A stretch of 64,000 nucleotides of DNA from Microbulbifer sp. SAOS-129_SWC (GTDB lineage: Bacteria > Pseudomonadota > Gammaproteobacteria > Pseudomonadales > Cellvibrionaceae): the NCBI RefSeq assembly GCF_039696035.1, contig NZ_CP155567.1, forward strand, positions 3,281,001 through 3,345,000, written 5' to 3'. This document shows, one piece after another, positions 56,800-64,000 of the stretch. The notes beneath the pieces were generated by a model. The model ran no database searches and had not been told where the DNA came from. It saw only the letters and a list, made by a program, of their open reading frames with translations. The position numbers were made by a program, and so were the translations under genes. Numbering within the stretch: position 1 is the stretch's first letter; every line of letters begins with the position of its first letter.

Positions 56800-58446
56800 A
56801 TGGCGGACTACCGCGTTTGGGAATGCCAGATCTGTGGCTGGCAATATGATGAGGCAAAGGGCTGGCCCGAGGACGGCATTGCCCCTGGCACCCGCTGGGA
56901 AGAAATCCCGGAAGACTGGAGCTGCCCGGAATGCGGGGCCGCCAAGGCGGATTTCGACATGGTCGCCATCTCCGCTGCCGGCGGCGCGCCGGCAACAGCC
57001 GAGCCCCCCTCCCAGGCCCAGACTGCCACCGTTTCCGCTCCGGCTACGGCCCCATCCGCCAACCGTATCTGGGAGTGCATGGTGTGCGGCTGGGTCTATG
57101 ACGAAGCCAAGGGCTGGCCGGAAGACGGCATTGCCCCCGGCACCCGCTGGGAGGATATCCCCGAGGACTGGTGCTGCCCCCAGTGCGGGGTGAGCAAAGA
57201 CGAATTCGACATGGTGCTGGTCGAGGCACCGGCGCAACCCGCTCCGGCGCCCGCCGCACCATCTACGGTCAGCGATATCGATCCGCTGGTGATCGTCGGC
57301 ACCGGTCTGGCCGGCTACAACCTGGCGCGTGAATTCCGCAAGCTCGACCGGACGACGCCCATCGTCCTGATCACCGGCGACGACGGCACCTATTATTCCA
57401 AGCCGCTGCTGTCCGCCTCCCTCGCCCACGGCAAGACCCCGCAGCAATTGGCCGGGGCCAGTGCCGAACAGATGGCGCAGGAACTGAACGCGGAAATCCT
57501 CGTGCATACCCGCGTGAGTGATATCGATGCCGCCAACCGGCTGCTGACACTGATACCGGATAACGGCAGCCACAGTGCCGCATTGCGCTATGGCAAACTG
57601 GTGCTGGCCACCGGCGCCGGCTGCCGGCCCCTGCCCGCCATCGACGGCGACGGCACCGCCCGCCTCCACCGGGTCAACAGCCTCAGCGACTACCACCGCT
57701 TCCGCACCGCGCTGGTGGGCCGCAAGCGCGTGCTGCTGATGGGCGCAGGCCTGATCGGCTGCGAGTTTGCCAACGACCTGATCCAGGCCGGGTTCGCTGT
57801 GGATGTCATCGACCCGCTCGACTGGCCGCTGGCCACCCTGCTGCCGGAGGCCGCGGGTCGCGATCTGCAGCGCACTCTGGAGACGGCCGGCGTGCGCTTT
57901 CACGGCAACAGCCGCATCGATCGTCTGGAGCGCCACGGCGGCGGCGTCCGCGCGCAACTCGACAGCGGCGAAGTGGTCGAGGCCGATATCGCCCTCGCTG
58001 CCCTCGGCCTGCAGGCCAACACCGGCCTCGCCGAGGCCGCGGGTGTCCGCATCGGTCGCGGCATTGCCGTCGACCGCCAGCTGCAGACTTCCGACCGCAA
58101 CATCTACGCCCTCGGTGACTGCGCCGAAGTCGATGGCCACCTGCTCTATTTTGTCGCGCCGCTGATGGCCTGCGCCCGCGCACTGGCGCAGACACTGGAC
58201 GGCAACCCGACACCGGTGACTTATGGCGCCATCCCGGTGGCGGTAAAGACCACCCTGCGCCCCACCACCGTGTGCCCGCCACAGGCCGGCACCGCCGGTC
58301 AGTGGCAGATTCATGCCGACGACGACGGCGTGCGCGCGGAGTACCGCGCCGACGACGGCCGCCTGCTCGGTTTTGCCCTGACCGGTGCCGCCATCGCCGC
58401 GCGCGACGCGCTGGCCGCGGAATGCGCGCCGCTGATGGATGACTGA
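56800..58446 (+). CDS. Tandem rubredoxin - rubredoxin - FAD-dependent reductase fusion
   Basis: A 548-residue three-part protein. Rubredoxin 1 has C9/C12 and C42/C45; rubredoxin 2 has C93/C96 and C126/C129. The two are nearly identical and are joined by an Ala/Pro/Thr linker. A second Ala/Pro linker leads to a rubredoxin-NAD(P)-reductase-like FAD domain ([65 protein letters not shown]). The fusion should pass electrons from NAD(P)H through FAD to both iron sites, for an alkane hydroxylase or for oxygen/NO-scavenging partners. No alkB-like gene is in the window. Confidence 0.92.
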   Translation: MADYRVWECQICGWQYDEAKGWPEDGIAPGTRWEEIPEDWSCPECGAAKADFDMVAISAAGGAPATAEPPSQAQTATVSAPATAPSANRIWECMVCGWVYDEAKGWPEDGIAPGTRWEDIPEDWCCPQCGVSKDEFDMVLVEAPAQPAPAPAAPSTVSDIDPLVIVGTGLAGYNLAREFRKLDRTTPIVLITGDDGTYYSKPLLSASLAHGKTPQQLAGASAEQMAQELNAEILVHTRVSDIDAANRLLTLIPDNGSHSAALRYGKLVLATGAGCRPLPAIDGDGTARLHRVNSLSDYHRFRTALVGRKRVLLMGAGLIGCEFANDLIQAGFAVDVIDPLDWPLATLLPEAAGRDLQRTLETAGVRFHGNSRIDRLERHGGGVRAQLDSGEVVEADIALAALGLQANTGLAEAAGVRIGRGIAVDRQLQTSDRNIYALGDCAEVDGHLLYFVAPLMACARALAQTLDGNPTPVTYGAIPVAVKTTLRPTTVCPPQAGTAGQWQIHADDDGVRAEYRADDGRLLGFALTGAAIAARDALAAECAPLMDD

Positions 58447-58563
58447 CAAGTATTGGCGACTCGCCAGCGCTGTGCCGGCGCCATGAGGTAATACGCGCAA
58501 AATCGGCGCTTTTACCGTAGAATGGCCGCCAGCACGAAATTTGCACAAAATTTAAACGACGGT

Positions 58564-59076
58564 ATGAGCACAGACAGTAACCAGGCCCTTTCGCCCAACG
58601 CCCAGCAAAGCCGCGCCCTGCGCGACACCCTGGGCCAGTTCGCCACCGGTGTCACCGTGGTCACCACGCGCGACGCCGCCGGCCAGCCGGTGGGTATGAC
58701 CGTCAACAGCTTCAACTCTGTGTCCCTGGAGCCACCGCTGGTGCTGTGGAGTATCGACAAGCAGTCCCTCGGCTACGATGCCTTCACCCAACAGGGACAC
58801 TTTGCCGTACACGTGCTCAAGGCCGACCAGCAGCATATCTCCAACCTGTTCGCCGGCCGCGGCGCGGACAAGTTCGGCCAGGTAGAGTGGCGCCCCGGCC
58901 CGGACCAGATACCGCGCCTGGACGACTGTGCCGCGTATTTCCACTGCCGCCTGGCGCAGTGCATCGATGGCGGCGACCACACCATTCTGCTGGGTGAAGT
59001 ACTGGATTTTTCCGCCAACGGCGGCGAACCACTGGTTTTCCACCGCGGCCGCTACCGTGCCCTGGCCGGTGACTGA
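58564..59076 (+). CDS. Flavin reductase-like FMN-binding protein
   Basis: A 170-residue protein of the flavin reductase family (HpaC/RutF-like): LRDTLGQFATGVTVVTTRDAAGQPVGMTVNSFNSVSLEPPLVLWSI, then HFAVHVLKADQQHISNLFAGRG and DHTILLGEVLDF. It supplies reduced flavin or acts as an FMN protein. It follows the rubredoxin/reductase fusion on the same strand, suggesting a redox theme. The start at 58564 has only a weak ribosome site; 58522 is an alternative. Confidence 0.9.
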   Translation: MSTDSNQALSPNAQQSRALRDTLGQFATGVTVVTTRDAAGQPVGMTVNSFNSVSLEPPLVLWSIDKQSLGYDAFTQQGHFAVHVLKADQQHISNLFAGRGADKFGQVEWRPGPDQIPRLDDCAAYFHCRLAQCIDGGDHTILLGEVLDFSANGGEPLVFHRGRYRALAGD

Positions 59077-59234
59077 TCATCCAGACTGTGTGCCAGTCGC
59101 GCGTTGATCGCCGGGCCGCACCGATTCCGGTGCCAATTTGGCCGCGAACCTGACACCGACATGGTTAAGCTGTCATCGTCACGTCATACTTCAGGAGCAC
59201 ACTGCCGCTGAAGTTTCAGCAACGCTAGGTACTT

Positions 59235-60008
59235 ATGCAGACACCCGGCACCCTGTTCTGTTTCGCCCATCGCGGTTACCGCCAGCGGGCGACGGAAAAT
59301 ACTCTGCAAGCCATCGAGCATGCACTGGCCTTCGATGTCGACGGTATCGAGATCGATATCTGGAATGTCGGCGGCCAGTTGCTGGTGCAACACGACCGCC
59401 GCCTGGGCCGCCTGATCGCCGGCAGTGAACTGCTCACCGACATGTGCCCGGAAGTGCTGCGCAGCAAGCTGCTGCCCTGCGGCGGCAAAGTTCCCACGCT
59501 GCGCGAGGTGCTGGAGCTGTTGGGCAATTGCGCCCAGCTCAATATCGAGATCAAGGGGCCCAACTGCGCCGCGCTGGTGGCACGCGAACTGGAATCCTAC
59601 GTGCGCGACAGCGGCAGTAGTTTCGAGCAATACCTGATTTCCTCCTTCGACCACCGCCAGCTCTACGAGAGCCTGCAGCTGCTGCCGGAAGTGCGCCGCG
59701 GCGTGCTCGTGTCCGGCGTCCCGCTGGACCTGGCTGCCGGCGCGGAACCGCTCAAGGCCTACTCCCTGCACCTGAGCCTGGATTTCGCCGACGCCGAACT
59801 GATCCGCGACGCCAAACGCCGCGGGCTCAGGAGCTATGTATTTACCGTCAACAACCCGGACGACCTGCAGCTGGTGGCGGCGATGGGCGCCGACGGCGTG
59901 TTTACCGACGAGCCGCAGCTGGTAATGGATTACAACCTCGCCAGGACCACCGGCGCGCTGTTGCAACACGTGTGCGACACCGATATCGACCAGCCCCAAT
60001 CGCGCTGA
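59235..60008 (+). CDS. Glycerophosphodiester phosphodiesterase
   Basis: A 257-residue GDPD enzyme cleaving glycerophosphodiesters to glycerol-3-P and an alcohol. Signature: FCFAHRGYRQRATENTLQAIEHAL, then VDGIEIDIWNVGGQLLVQHDRRLGR and the C-terminal MGADGVFTDEPQLVM. There is no signal peptide, so it is likely cytoplasmic (UgpQ-like). AGGTA precedes the ATG. Confidence 0.93.
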   Translation: MQTPGTLFCFAHRGYRQRATENTLQAIEHALAFDVDGIEIDIWNVGGQLLVQHDRRLGRLIAGSELLTDMCPEVLRSKLLPCGGKVPTLREVLELLGNCAQLNIEIKGPNCAALVARELESYVRDSGSSFEQYLISSFDHRQLYESLQLLPEVRRGVLVSGVPLDLAAGAEPLKAYSLHLSLDFADAELIRDAKRRGLRSYVFTVNNPDDLQLVAAMGADGVFTDEPQLVMDYNLARTTGALLQHVCDTDIDQPQSR

Positions 60009-60020
60009 TCCCTGCCGACA

Positions 60021-60045
60021 AAAAAACGGCGCGCGGCGCCGTTTT
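60021..60045. terminator. Bidirectional terminator between GDPD and the deaminase-like gene
   Basis: AAAACGGCGC (60023-60032) pairs with GCGCCGTTTT (60036-60045). The A run on the left and T run on the right serve both convergent genes. Confidence 0.88.
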
Positions 60046-60063
60046 CCATACCCTATCCTCCCG

Positions 60064-60579
60064 TCAACTCCAGGTCAGCGGCGCCGGTCCCTGATAGACA
60101 AAGCGTGGCAGCTGGTTGCGGCCCGGCACCTTGCCGTACTCATCGGTATACACATCCACATTCGGGTTCGCGCGCACGAACAGATCGACGGTGTAGCGCA
60201 TACAGGTAGTGCAGCAATCGATTTCGGAAATGAGCAGGGCCGTGCGCACATTCTCGATATAACCCGGCGATCCATAGAGGAAATTGATCAGCCGCGGCTC
60301 CGTGTGGTACTGGCCCATGCCACCACAGGCGTAGACGCGCAGATTCGGGCTGACATCCGGCACCAGCGGAAATCCCGCCGCGGCGAGGTTGGTGTGCTCC
60401 GTGGCAGACAGCGAGCGCGCGCTGGAATAGGCGAACAGGAACAGCTCGCTGCCGTCGTGGCGGGTAATGTTCAGTACGCAGGCATTGCGCCCGTTGGGGT
60501 TCTTGCCGGCGCCGATATGGGTATTCAGCGCACTGCGAAACGAGCGGATACAGAACTCGGCTTTTTCTTCACTGATCAT
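60064..60579 (-). CDS. Orphan protein with a deaminase-like zinc signature
   Basis: A 171-residue cytoplasmic protein. It contains H92-x-E94 (YHTEPRLINFLYGSP) and, 28 residues on, SEIDCCTTCMRYTVDLF with C123 and C126, the spacing and order (HxE ... CxxC) of the cytidine-deaminase superfamily zinc site. The TEPRL...SE.xCC..C pattern recalls deaminase-fold families known from toxins and standalone bacterial proteins. GGGAGAG precedes the ATG at 60579. No immunity gene or secretion domain is visible. Substrate unknown; the fold is inferred from the motif only. Confidence 0.7.
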   Translation of the reverse strand: MISEEKAEFCIRSFRSALNTHIGAGKNPNGRNACVLNITRHDGSELFLFAYSSARSLSATEHTNLAAAGFPLVPDVSPNLRVYACGGMGQYHTEPRLINFLYGSPGYIENVRTALLISEIDCCTTCMRYTVDLFVRANPNVDVYTDEYGKVPGRNQLPRFVYQGPAPLTWS

Positions 60580-60772
60580 TGCGTCTCTCCCTAGACGTCA
60601 TGTCGCGGGCCACAACGGCAGCCGCGACATTGCCATTTTTTTGGCATCGCCTTTATAGGCAATTTCCATTGAGCGCGTCAATCACCGCCGAGCACAGCGA
60701 CCCCTGGCGGAATTTTCTTGACCAACAGCGGGCCAATCGCTGTTTGCACGGTGCCGCGCCCATCCTGAAGGC

Positions 60773-60806
60773 AAAAAAAAACCGGCGCAGTATGCGCCGG
60801 TTTTTT
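60773..60806. terminator. Terminator downstream of the second TonB receptor
   Basis: ACCGGCGCA (60781-60789) pairs perfectly with TGCGCCGGT (60793-60801) around GTA, with A and T runs on the two sides. The 60580-60772 stretch before it shows no gene. Confidence 0.9.
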
Positions 60807-60822
60807 AACGGAAGCCTGGCGA

Positions 60823-63429
60823 TCAGAATTGCGCGCTCGCACGCAGATACCAGAAACCGCCGTTGAACCCGAACGGCGAGGTCAGCGCCTGGCGCACCCC
60901 CAGGAACTGCAGGGTACCGTTACCCTCTTCGTCCGCCTCCACGTCGAAAATATTCTCACCACCCAGGGCGACAGTGTAATTTTCCGCAAAGGTCATCCGC
61001 GCTTCCAGATCGGTGAGGATCTTGCCGCTGTAGCTGCTGGCACCGGAAGTATCGTTGCCGTCCGGCTCCAGCTGGCCGCCAGTCGATTCCCAGTCGCCGT
61101 AGCGGTTAAAGCGCACATAGCCGGCGAGCATGGCACCGGTGTCGTAATCGAACGTCAGGGTACTGCGCTGGTTAGGCACCTGGTTTTCGAAATCGAACAC
61201 GCGCGTGGCGTTGATGGTGTTGGGCGCAACCCGGGTCACTTCCTGCTGGTTGTAATTGTGGCGCAAGTCCACGGTCAGCATGCCGCCGGCCACCTCGAAG
61301 TCGCTGGTCACCGCCAGGTCGACACCGCTGACGGTGGAATCAAACGCGTTGGTGAAGTAGTTGACGTTGCTACCCATCAACAGGTTGGCATCGCTCACAC
61401 CGGCGCCGCTCAGCAGTGCTACTTCGTCCGCGCCGATGGTGTTGTTGCGCAGCGCCAGGCGGTTTTCGATATCGATGTTGTAGTAATCGACCGTGATGCT
61501 GGTGTTCTCCAGCGGGTTGATCACCGCACCGATGGTGTAGCTGGCGGACTCCTCCGGCTTCAGATCCACTGCGCCCAGTGCCTGGGCAACCGGGTGGTCC
61601 ACCGGGTAAGTACCGCTCGGCGTCAGGCTGCCATCGGGGTTGGCGGTAGTGGTGACATTGAGCGTGTTTACCTGGCCCGGGGTCGGCGCGCGGAAACCGG
61701 TATTGGCAGTGGCGCGCAGTGCAAAGGTCTCGTTGAAGTCGTAGCGCGCGGACAGTTTCCAGTCGGAGGTGGAACCGAACAGATCGTAGTCCTCGAAGCG
61801 CAGCGCCGCACCCAGGGTCAGTTTGTCGGTAACGTCCGCCTCCAGATCCACATAGGCCGCCATGCTGTCGCTGCTATAGCTGCCCTCGGCCTCGGTGGGG
61901 AAGCCCTGGAAGCCATCGGAGCCCACGCCAAACACCGCCGCCGTGGGGCCTACCGCAGTGGAAGCCTGGTCGCCGGCGCCAATCTTGTAGGTCTCGTTGC
62001 GCCACTCGGCACCGAACGCCACGTTCAGCGGGTTGGCCAGCGCGGCGATCTCGATCGGCTGCACGAAATCCGCGTTCACGCTCTGCTCTTCCTGGGTCAG
62101 GGTGCCCGGGTGGAAGCTGGTCGGGGACAGGGCACCGAGGCTCGGGTTAATGGAGTCTTTCAGTACATAACTCACTTCGTTTTGCGCAGTGCGCCCGCGC
62201 AGATCCCAGGTCATGCCAGATGCCAGCTCACCGCGAGCGCCGAACACCGCGGACAGATCGGTGATATCGGCACCGAACTGCGGGTTATAGCCGCCGGGGA
62301 ACTGGGTGTAGATCGGGTTGCGCAGCACATAGCCGCTGGCGCTGGAGCTGTCCGCCACCAGGTAATCAGACGGACTCAGGCCCTGGGCGGTAATGCTGTC
62401 GATCAGCGACTGGGGCGCCGGATCGGGCATAAAGTCCCCGTTGCTGTCCGCCTGCAGCGTGGCGCGGGCGCCGAATGCATACTGCGGGTCCAGCACCGGG
62501 CCGCGGTAGAAGAAATCGGAAATAGTGGAATTGTCGGAGTAGCCCAGGGTGCCGTACAACTCGACGTCATTACTGAGCGTATAGCCACTGTTGATGAACA
62601 GCTTGGTGGTTTCTACTTTCGGATCGCCCCAGCGCTGACCGAGGCCGTCCAGCGGCACCTGGTCGACACCGACCACCGAACCGACGAACTCCGCATCCGG
62701 CCGCGCGGCGCCACGCCAGGTCTTGTCCGCGGTGGAGTGCTCCAGCGTGGTGTTGACGAAGCCGCTGTCGCCGAGAGGGAAGCCGGCATTGACGGACAGA
62801 CTGTTGCGCTGGCCGTCGCCGGCAAAATATTCGCCAGTCTGCGCCGACACATTAATGCCTTCGGCATCGTCCTTCAGGATCACGTTCACCACCCCGGCGA
62901 TGGCATCGGAACCGTACTGGGCCGAAGCGCCGTCGCGCAGCACTTCCACCCGCTGAATCGCGGCGGAGGGAATCGCGGAGAAATCCACCGCCTGGGCGCC
63001 CTGGTTGTTGGTGCCCAGTGGCGCCAGCTGCAGATTGACCAGCGCCGAACGGTGGCGGCGGGTGCCATTGACCAATACCAGAGTCTGGTCTGGTGACAGG
63101 TTGCGCAACGATACCGGGCGGATAAACGCGGTGCCGTCGGCAATCGGGAAACGCTGGGTATTGAACGAAGGCGCCACCTTGGACAGCGACTCGGTCAGAT
63201 CGAAGCTGGCCTGGTCCTTGAGGTTGGCGCCGCCGACCACGTCCACCGGTGACAGCGTCTCGGTCGGGGCCAGCCCCTCCCGGCGCGTACCAGTCGTAAC
63301 GACCTCTTCGAGCACCCGATCATCTGCGGATGGCGATTTGTTGTCATCCTGAGCCAGGGCAGCGGACACCGGCAGCGCCAGCGCCGCGGCCACAGCCAGT
63401 GACAGCGGTTTGAATGAATATGATTGCAT
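60823..63429 (-). CDS. TonB-dependent receptor (siderophore/carbohydrate type unknown)
   Basis: An 868-residue outer-membrane receptor. It has a signal peptide (LSLAVAAALALPVSAALA-Q), a TonB-box-like EEVVTTGTRREG, a plug with DLTESLSKVAPSFNTQRFPIADGTAFIRPVSLRNLSPDQTLVLVNGTRRHRSALV, and VLRDGASAQYGSDAIAGVVNVIL, then a barrel ending in an aromatic residue (LRASAQF). The subgroup with R-x-L-x-P-DQTLVLVNG is common in marine bacteria; no substrate can be named. It has no LacI-type operator. A CRP-like half-palindrome lies about 190 nt upstream. Confidence 0.92.
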   Translation of the reverse strand: MQSYSFKPLSLAVAAALALPVSAALAQDDNKSPSADDRVLEEVVTTGTRREGLAPTETLSPVDVVGGANLKDQASFDLTESLSKVAPSFNTQRFPIADGTAFIRPVSLRNLSPDQTLVLVNGTRRHRSALVNLQLAPLGTNNQGAQAVDFSAIPSAAIQRVEVLRDGASAQYGSDAIAGVVNVILKDDAEGINVSAQTGEYFAGDGQRNSLSVNAGFPLGDSGFVNTTLEHSTADKTWRGAARPDAEFVGSVVGVDQVPLDGLGQRWGDPKVETTKLFINSGYTLSNDVELYGTLGYSDNSTISDFFYRGPVLDPQYAFGARATLQADSNGDFMPDPAPQSLIDSITAQGLSPSDYLVADSSSASGYVLRNPIYTQFPGGYNPQFGADITDLSAVFGARGELASGMTWDLRGRTAQNEVSYVLKDSINPSLGALSPTSFHPGTLTQEEQSVNADFVQPIEIAALANPLNVAFGAEWRNETYKIGAGDQASTAVGPTAAVFGVGSDGFQGFPTEAEGSYSSDSMAAYVDLEADVTDKLTLGAALRFEDYDLFGSTSDWKLSARYDFNETFALRATANTGFRAPTPGQVNTLNVTTTANPDGSLTPSGTYPVDHPVAQALGAVDLKPEESASYTIGAVINPLENTSITVDYYNIDIENRLALRNNTIGADEVALLSGAGVSDANLLMGSNVNYFTNAFDSTVSGVDLAVTSDFEVAGGMLTVDLRHNYNQQEVTRVAPNTINATRVFDFENQVPNQRSTLTFDYDTGAMLAGYVRFNRYGDWESTGGQLEPDGNDTSGASSYSGKILTDLEARMTFAENYTVALGGENIFDVEADEEGNGTLQFLGVRQALTSPFGFNGGFWYLRASAQF

Positions 63430-63619
63430 GGTAAGCCCGTCCTCTCTCTTATGGTTATCTCGTGAGGATCACGCCGCCGAATACCCCGCGACAGACGTGC
63501 ACTGATTTTTGTGTGGCGACCCGGTTGTGTCGGCGCACTTTTATTGTGCGGCCAGATTATGCAAATGGCGGGCGGGCGGCAACGCTTCTTTGCAAAACAC
63601 AAAAAAGAGTGCCAAAGAG

Positions 63620-63635
63620 TGTGACAAAGGTTACA
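63620..63635. promoter_or_regulatory. Possible CRP-type site upstream of the second TonB receptor
   Basis: TGTGACAAAGGTTACA matches TGTGAnnnnnnTCACA with one mismatch. It lies about 190 nt upstream of the TonB receptor start and 323 nt upstream of the partial gene at the window end. A single weak match. Confidence 0.3.
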
Positions 63636-63636
63636 T

Positions 63637-63900
63637 ATGATGTGGTTTTCCCCGCCACAAAGGATAGGTGTCAACAAACTGGAAAATTTTTGGATAAAGG
63701 GTCTCGCACTGGCGCTGGCTGCAGGATTATTTATCCCGCCAATTGGTCACCTATTGACCACAACCAGACACCAATTTCGCTGGCCGCCCACTCTCAACCC
63801 GGTCCCAACCGCAGGGTCCGACACGCTCGCACAACAGTCTCCCCACGACCAGGCCAGCAGTTACGACAATTCAAATGATAACTGTTTGCATTACGCTTAA
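63637..63900 (+). CDS. Small putative membrane protein
   Basis: An 87-residue frame (MMWFSPPQRIGVNKLENFWIKG...) with one hydrophobic segment (LALALAAGLFIPPIGHLL) and a polar C-terminus. AAAGG at an acceptable distance precedes the ATG. The DNA here is less GC-rich than the surrounding genes. It may be chance; no family is recognised. Confidence 0.3.
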   Translation: MMWFSPPQRIGVNKLENFWIKGLALALAAGLFIPPIGHLLTTTRHQFRWPPTLNPVPTAGSDTLAQQSPHDQASSYDNSNDNCLHYA

Positions 63901-63957
63901 CAGGCTACTAAACTCCGCCGCACATAACGACACCGTCTGATTTTTCTGGGGACCACC

Positions 63958-64000
63958 ATGCATCAGCTAAGCCGCCTTTCCACCATCGGCGCAGTCCTGG
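63958..64000 (+). CDS. 5' end of an exported protein gene (runs off the window)
   Basis: The ATG at 63958 follows GGGGA at a good distance and begins MHQLSRLSTIGAVL, which looks like the start of a signal peptide. Only 14 residues are inside the window, so no function can be given. A weak promoter (TTGCAT, 17 nt, TAAACT) may precede it around 63888-63916. Confidence 0.5.
   Translation, partial: MHQLSRLSTIGAVL

Noticed and set aside
56611..58548. 645-codon open frame antisense to the rubredoxin/reductase fusion
   Set aside because: Shadow frame; the sense protein has complete cysteine and FAD motifs.
59163..59176. Half-site AGCTGTCAT upstream of the GDPD gene resembling the LacI-type operator
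   Set aside because: Only one half of the palindrome matches; the left half lacks TGAYA and the central CG is absent.

Overview
The window is a GC-rich chromosomal segment from a free-living, Gram-negative, chitin- and amino-sugar-using gammaproteobacterium. The housekeeping order miaB-phoH-ybeY-corC-lnt and leuS-lptE-holA is gammaproteobacterial. Two large TonB-dependent receptors, a GH18 chitinase and a complete GlcNAc pathway suggest a marine polysaccharide degrader of the Cellvibrionales type (Microbulbifer-like). The genus is an inference from gene content. No rRNA, tRNA, insertion sequence, prophage or CRISPR array was recognised.

Layout. 0-0.35 kb: 5' part of a cupin-8/JmjC-like gene. 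0.5-3.2 kb: TonB receptor preceded by two LacI-type operators. 3.6-12.8 kb: minus-strand Entner-Doudoroff operon pgi-edd-zwf-pgl-eda-gap-pyk. 13.1-14.1 kb: divergent LacI-family regulator (NagR-like). 14.3-18.8 kb: minus-strand nagK-nagB(SIS)-nagA-nagP operon. 19.4-23.1 kb: PstS/OmpA fusion, DUF6279 lipoprotein, aminotransferase. 23.2-25.7 kb: OlsF-like bifunctional acyltransferase with an LpxH-like phosphatase. 25.8-27.9 kb: uncharacterised two-gene membrane/coiled-coil module. 28.3-42.4 kb: conserved housekeeping loci. 42.5-43.7 kb: chitinase. 44-56.7 kb: mixed genes including aidB, a BlaI regulator with an M56-M23 peptidase fusion, an Orn/Lys/Arg decarboxylase, pldA and a carbonic anhydrase. 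56.8-60 kb: double rubredoxin/reductase fusion, flavin reductase, GDPD. 60.1-60.6 kb: orphan protein with a deaminase-like zinc signature. 60.8-63.4 kb: second TonB receptor.

How the genes work together. A 14-bp palindrome, TGAYARCGYTGTCA, occurs five times, always 68-141 nt upstream of a minus-strand start codon: twice before the TonB receptor and once each before pgi, nagK and the chitinase gene. These genes form a route from chitin to central metabolism: extracellular hydrolysis, outer-membrane uptake, NagP import, NagK phosphorylation, NagA deacetylation, SIS-type deamination to fructose-6-P, Pgi to glucose-6-P, and the Entner-Doudoroff path to pyruvate. The LacI regulator at 13.07 kb is the obvious candidate to control all four units.

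The most interesting unexplained items are: a pair of structured intergenic elements with a nearly identical loop but unrelated perfect stems (33.26 and 40.74 kb); the two-gene module at 25.8-27.9 kb; the deaminase-like orphan at 60.1 kb; the M56-M23 fusion with a possible internal start; and two HexR-like 15-mers inside pgi, written in atypical AT-rich codons.
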